Of a stretch of DNA of 16,250 nucleotides, positions 13,949-16,250 are shown in pieces (the first letter of the stretch is position 1; every line of letters begins with the position of its first letter). Where the stretch lies: positions 1-16,250 of the forward strand of contig WQWP01000045.1 of the NCBI GenBank assembly GCA_009787485.1, given 5' to 3'. Under the pieces are notes generated by a model. It was not told the DNA's origin, searched no databases, and saw only the letters and a list, made by a program, of their open reading frames with translations. Position numbers and translations under genes: made by a program. The stretch comes from Lentimicrobiaceae bacterium (GTDB lineage Bacteria > Bacteroidota > Bacteroidia > Bacteroidales > WCHB1-69).

Positions 13949-15124
13949 ATGGAACTCCTTCCTTTTTTCGAGCCCGTCCATGTAGATCTTTATTTTCCTG
14001 AAGATAAACACATTGGCTCTCAATTATTGGTTACTCACGTTTGGTTTACCAATGAAGAAAAAGAACCCGATTTATCGAATATTGATATCGCATTTTTGGG
14101 CGTCCCGGAAGCAAGATATTCGGCTCATAACGAAGGCTGTAGCACTGCGCCAAATGAAATTAGAAAAGAGTTTTACAAACTGTTTTTCTGGAAAAACGAA
14201 GTATCTATTTTAGATTTTGGTAATTTAATTCCCGGAAAAACCGTAGAAGATACTTACGCCATTCTTTCCGATATTATGGCTTATTTATTGGAACAGAAGG
14301 TAGTTCCGGTTATTTTGGGCGGAAGCAACGACTTAGCCTTTGCCAATTATCAGGCATACTCAAAATTGGAAAAGGTGATGAATATGGTTTCTGTGGACTC
14401 AAAGTTTGATTTGGGCAATGAAAAAGACCCTATTTCATCGGAAGGATATTTAAATAAAATTGTATTGCAACAACCTAATTATCTTCTTAATTATTCGAAT
14501 ATTGGATACCAAACCTATTTGAATAGTCAGGCGGATATTGAGTTGATGAAACAGCTGTTTTTTGAGACTTACCGTGTGGGAGGTTTGCGCAAAGATATGG
14601 AAGAGATAGAGCCGATTGTGCGTAATGCGGAAATGCTGGTGTTAGATATTTCGGCAGTGCGCCAGAGCGATGCACCGGGAAATGCAAACGCTTCTGCCAA
14701 CGGTTTTTACGGAGAAGAAATTTGCCAGGTAGCCTTATTTGCCGGTTTGAGCGACAAACTCTCCTCGTTTGGTATTTACGAATATAATCCCATGCTAGAT
14801 TATAACACGCAAACTTCGCAACTTATCGCACACATTCTTTGGTATTTTGTGGAAGGATTTGCCAACCGCCCTAACGATATACTGTTTAAAGACCAAGATC
14901 AATATTTGCGCCATGCTGTTACGGTAACCAATGCGTTGAAAGAGTTAGTTTTTTATCAAAGTAAAAAAACCGGACGCTGGTGGATTGAAGTTCCGTTCTT
15001 TCATATTAAAACACAGCAAGATAAGAAGTATTTTCTGCCTTGTTCAAAAAATGATTTTGATACGGCGTGCAGGGATGTGGTGCCGGAAAGGTGGTGGAGG
15101 AGTTATCATAAACTTAATAGGTGA
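13949..15124 (+). CDS. Arginase-fold (ureohydrolase-like) protein, metal site degenerate
   Basis: A 391-residue protein of the arginase/formimidoylglutamase superfamily, starting at MELLPFFEPVHVDLYF; its ATG is 2 nt after the topA stop. Family landmarks are present but altered. The GGDHS site reads GGSND (124-128; His replaced by N127). The DAHxD site reads DSKFD (150-154; H replaced by K152). The SFDVDxxDP site reads LDISAVRQSDAPG (232-244; the second Asp replaced by S235). Only D150, D154 and D233 remain of the usual ligands, so binuclear Mn hydrolysis is doubtful. The C-terminal extension (GRWWIEVP, LPCSKNDFDTA, PERWW) is typical of a Bacteroidota-specific branch that I recall beside topA and gliding/T9SS genes. 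Databases often label it formimidoylglutamase; I would not. A structural or regulatory role is possible. Confidence 0.8.
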   Translation: MELLPFFEPVHVDLYFPEDKHIGSQLLVTHVWFTNEEKEPDLSNIDIAFLGVPEARYSAHNEGCSTAPNEIRKEFYKLFFWKNEVSILDFGNLIPGKTVEDTYAILSDIMAYLLEQKVVPVILGGSNDLAFANYQAYSKLEKVMNMVSVDSKFDLGNEKDPISSEGYLNKIVLQQPNYLLNYSNIGYQTYLNSQADIELMKQLFFETYRVGGLRKDMEEIEPIVRNAEMLVLDISAVRQSDAPGNANASANGFYGEEICQVALFAGLSDKLSSFGIYEYNPMLDYNTQTSQLIAHILWYFVEGFANRPNDILFKDQDQYLRHAVTVTNALKELVFYQSKKTGRWWIEVPFFHIKTQQDKKYFLPCSKNDFDTACRDVVPERWWRSYHKLNR

Positions 15125-15194
15125 AAGAATACAGAAAAGATTTAAGACTTAAAAATTTAAAATTGCATTTTATTATTCAAAAATATTAGACGTT

Positions 15195-16112
15195 ATGAAA
15201 AAAGTTCTTATTTTTTTAGCTATTTTGAGTGTTATTTCGGTACATGCTCTTTTTGCTTCCGAACAAGATTCGGTGCCTCCTTCCAAGTGGAAACAATATT
15301 GGAAACTGTCGGGTATTGTTGGGCTTAAGGTTTCTCAGGTTCAATTGGTTAATTGGGCGGCAGGAGGAAACAGCACCTTCGCGGGAGTAGCATCTGCTAA
15401 CGTAACATTGAATTACAAAAGGAATAAAATTGCCTGGGATACCAATCTTAATACCGACTTTGGCGTTTTCTATTCGTCTGACTTTATTGCTTTTCCATGG
15501 AGAAAAGGGAACGACAATATCAATTTCGGTACGATATTCGGATACCAAATCAATCCTGAAGAAAAGAAAAGCATGTGGTATGTGGCGGCAAATGGTACGT
15601 TTAGATCGCAATACACGCGAGGGTACGATTTTCCGGCGGACGGCACGCGCGTGAAGACCTCCAATTGGCTTTCTCCTTCTTATACAGAACTTTCTGTGGG
15701 GATAAACTGGAAATGGGAAAAATTAGTAAACATATACGTTTCTCCTTTTGCCGGCTTAGTTACCAGTTGCACCGACTCTGTTTTGCGCGCTTCTTACGGC
15801 GTTCCTGCAGATAAAACGGCTTTCCCCTCGCTGGGTATGGCATTTGGCGCAGGTATTATGTACGACGGCGTGAAAAACTTGCTCATATTAACCAACCTGC
15901 AGCTCTTTACCCCTTACACAGATCCGGGGCAAAAATTCGGTCATTTTAACATAGATTGGAATTTTATGATCAGCTACCAATTCTTAAAAGTGCTGAGTGT
16001 TTCGCTCACTACCAATTTGAGGTATTATCCGAAGGTTTTATTTGATGAGCCGAAGACCAAACGGGTGCAGTTTCAGGAGATTTTTGGGCTGGGAGTGGCG
16101 TATAGTTTTTAG
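15195..16112 (+). CDS. DUF3078 family outer-membrane protein
   Basis: A 305-residue exported protein with a signal peptide (MKKVLIFLAILSVISVHALFA, cleavage about residue 21). It has the DUF3078 hallmark: W(K)xSGxxGLKxSQVQLVNWAAGGNS (37-60), followed by alternating aromatic strands (NYKRNKIAWDTNLNTDFGV, WYVAANGTFRSQY, ELSVGINWKWEKLVNIYVSPFAG) and a C-terminal strand ending in a phenylalanine (LGVAYSF). This is consistent with an outer-membrane beta-barrel. The function of the family is not known to me. It is preceded by a 70-nt AT-rich spacer with a string like the one between rpsJ and rplC, and followed by a hairpin at 16173-16194. Several DUF3078 members occur per Bacteroidota genome as I recall. 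Confidence 0.85.
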   Translation: MKKVLIFLAILSVISVHALFASEQDSVPPSKWKQYWKLSGIVGLKVSQVQLVNWAAGGNSTFAGVASANVTLNYKRNKIAWDTNLNTDFGVFYSSDFIAFPWRKGNDNINFGTIFGYQINPEEKKSMWYVAANGTFRSQYTRGYDFPADGTRVKTSNWLSPSYTELSVGINWKWEKLVNIYVSPFAGLVTSCTDSVLRASYGVPADKTAFPSLGMAFGAGIMYDGVKNLLILTNLQLFTPYTDPGQKFGHFNIDWNFMISYQFLKVLSVSLTTNLRYYPKVLFDEPKTKRVQFQEIFGLGVAYSF

Positions 16113-16172
16113 GTGAATATGTGATTTTTCACTACTGACCGACAAAAATATTAAAAAATTTGAGTATTAAAA

Positions 16173-16194
16173 AGGGCGATCAAATAATCGCCCT
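16173..16194 (-). terminator. Intrinsic-terminator-shaped hairpin, T-tract on minus strand
   Basis: AGGGCGAT (16173-16180) pairs perfectly with ATCGCCCT (16187-16194) around CAAATA, an 8-bp GC-rich stem. Read on the minus strand it is followed by TTTTT (16172-16168), the standard form. Read on the plus strand, serving the DUF3078 gene that ends 60 nt earlier, the following bases are AAAGTTGTAATTTTG, a poor T-tract. It may end a minus-strand gene beyond the right edge, or act weakly in both directions. Confidence 0.6.
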
Positions 16195-16201
16195 AAAGTT
16201 G

Positions 16202-16209
16202 TAATTTTG
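16202..16209 (+). promoter_or_regulatory. Possible -7 element near the right edge
   Basis: TAATTTTG matches TAnnTTTG exactly and lies 24 nt before an ATG at 16233. It follows the hairpin at 16173-16194, a sensible place for a new transcription unit. No -33 TTTG at normal spacing was found. Confidence 0.35.
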
Positions 16210-16232
16210 TTGTTCCTAAAGCAACAAATACA

Positions 16233-16250
16233 ATGGGCGAAGAAAGCAAA
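16233..16250 (+). CDS. Possible start of a plus-strand gene, cut by the window edge
   Basis: Six codons (MGEESK) follow an A-rich leader (CAACAAATACA) and the -7-like element at 16202-16209. This is too short to identify. The minus-strand orientation of the nearby terminator argues instead for a convergent minus-strand gene, so this is tentative. Confidence 0.2.

Noticed and set aside
15216..15611. Open frame of 131 codons opposite the DUF3078 gene
   Set aside because: A shadow of a well-supported exported protein; Arg/Cys/Ile-rich with no motif.
16195..16250. C-terminal end of a minus-strand gene just beyond the hairpin
   Set aside because: Stops are quickly met in more than one frame, and 50 nt is too little to decide. 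The plus-strand start at 16233 is equally possible, so neither is asserted strongly.
1..16250. Phage, transposon, toxin-antitoxin or defence system
   Set aside because: No transposase, integrase, recombinase, nuclease or toxin family was recognised in any frame, and the genes are mainly core metabolism, ribosome and envelope functions.

Overview
The window reads as chromosomal DNA of an anaerobic, fermentative member of the Bacteroidota. Four things point there. The ribosomal, TopA and MutA proteins look Bacteroidota-like. The genome is AT-rich, with several '-7' elements of the TAnnTTTG type used by this phylum and few clear Shine-Dalgarno sequences. A PorT-type outer-membrane protein of the type IX secretion system (T9SS) is present. 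So are two families I know almost only from Bacteroidota: a DUF3078 protein and an arginase-like protein next to topA.

Layout. (1) 1-1201, minus strand: the head of the S10 ribosomal operon (rpsJ, rplC, start of rplD), with an AT-only repeat cluster between rpsJ and rplC. (2) 1360-4111, plus strand: the small, non-B12-binding subunit of methylmalonyl-CoA mutase (mutA), overlapping a BtuF-like periplasmic cobalamin/metal-chelate binding protein. The catalytic mutB gene is not next to mutA. (3) 4101-8308, minus strand: a four-gene operon for an electron-bifurcating type, NAD-linked [FeFe] hydrogenase. The order is a thioredoxin-fold ferredoxin protein, a HydB/NuoF-like subunit, HydA, then a HydC/NuoE-like subunit. 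(4) 8512-11147, plus strand: porT-like gene, a PLP-dependent methionine gamma-lyase/cystathionine lyase family enzyme, and a conserved-looking protein of unknown function. (5) 11066-11317, minus strand: what looks like the N-terminal stump of a delta-60-repeat secreted protein. (6) 11460-16112, plus strand: topA, an arginase-fold protein that has lost most metal ligands, and a DUF3078 outer-membrane protein. (7) 16113-16250: a hairpin, a -7-like element and possibly the first codons of another plus-strand gene.

How the genes fit together. The hydrogenase would couple NADH and reduced-ferredoxin oxidation to H2 production, or run in reverse. Methylmalonyl-CoA mutase with a B12-uptake-type binding protein fits the succinate-propionate route, which needs adenosylcobalamin. 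The rest is housekeeping and cell-envelope/T9SS function.

I see no phage, transposase, CRISPR, tRNA or rRNA, and no clearly new multi-gene system. The points most worth a second look are: two repeat-like elements embedded in the reading frame of the BtuF-like gene (one a terminator-shaped hairpin), the degenerate arginase-fold protein, the split HydB with a three-cysteine ferredoxin partner, mutA without mutB, and a 15-nt promoter-like string shared exactly by rpsJ and topA.
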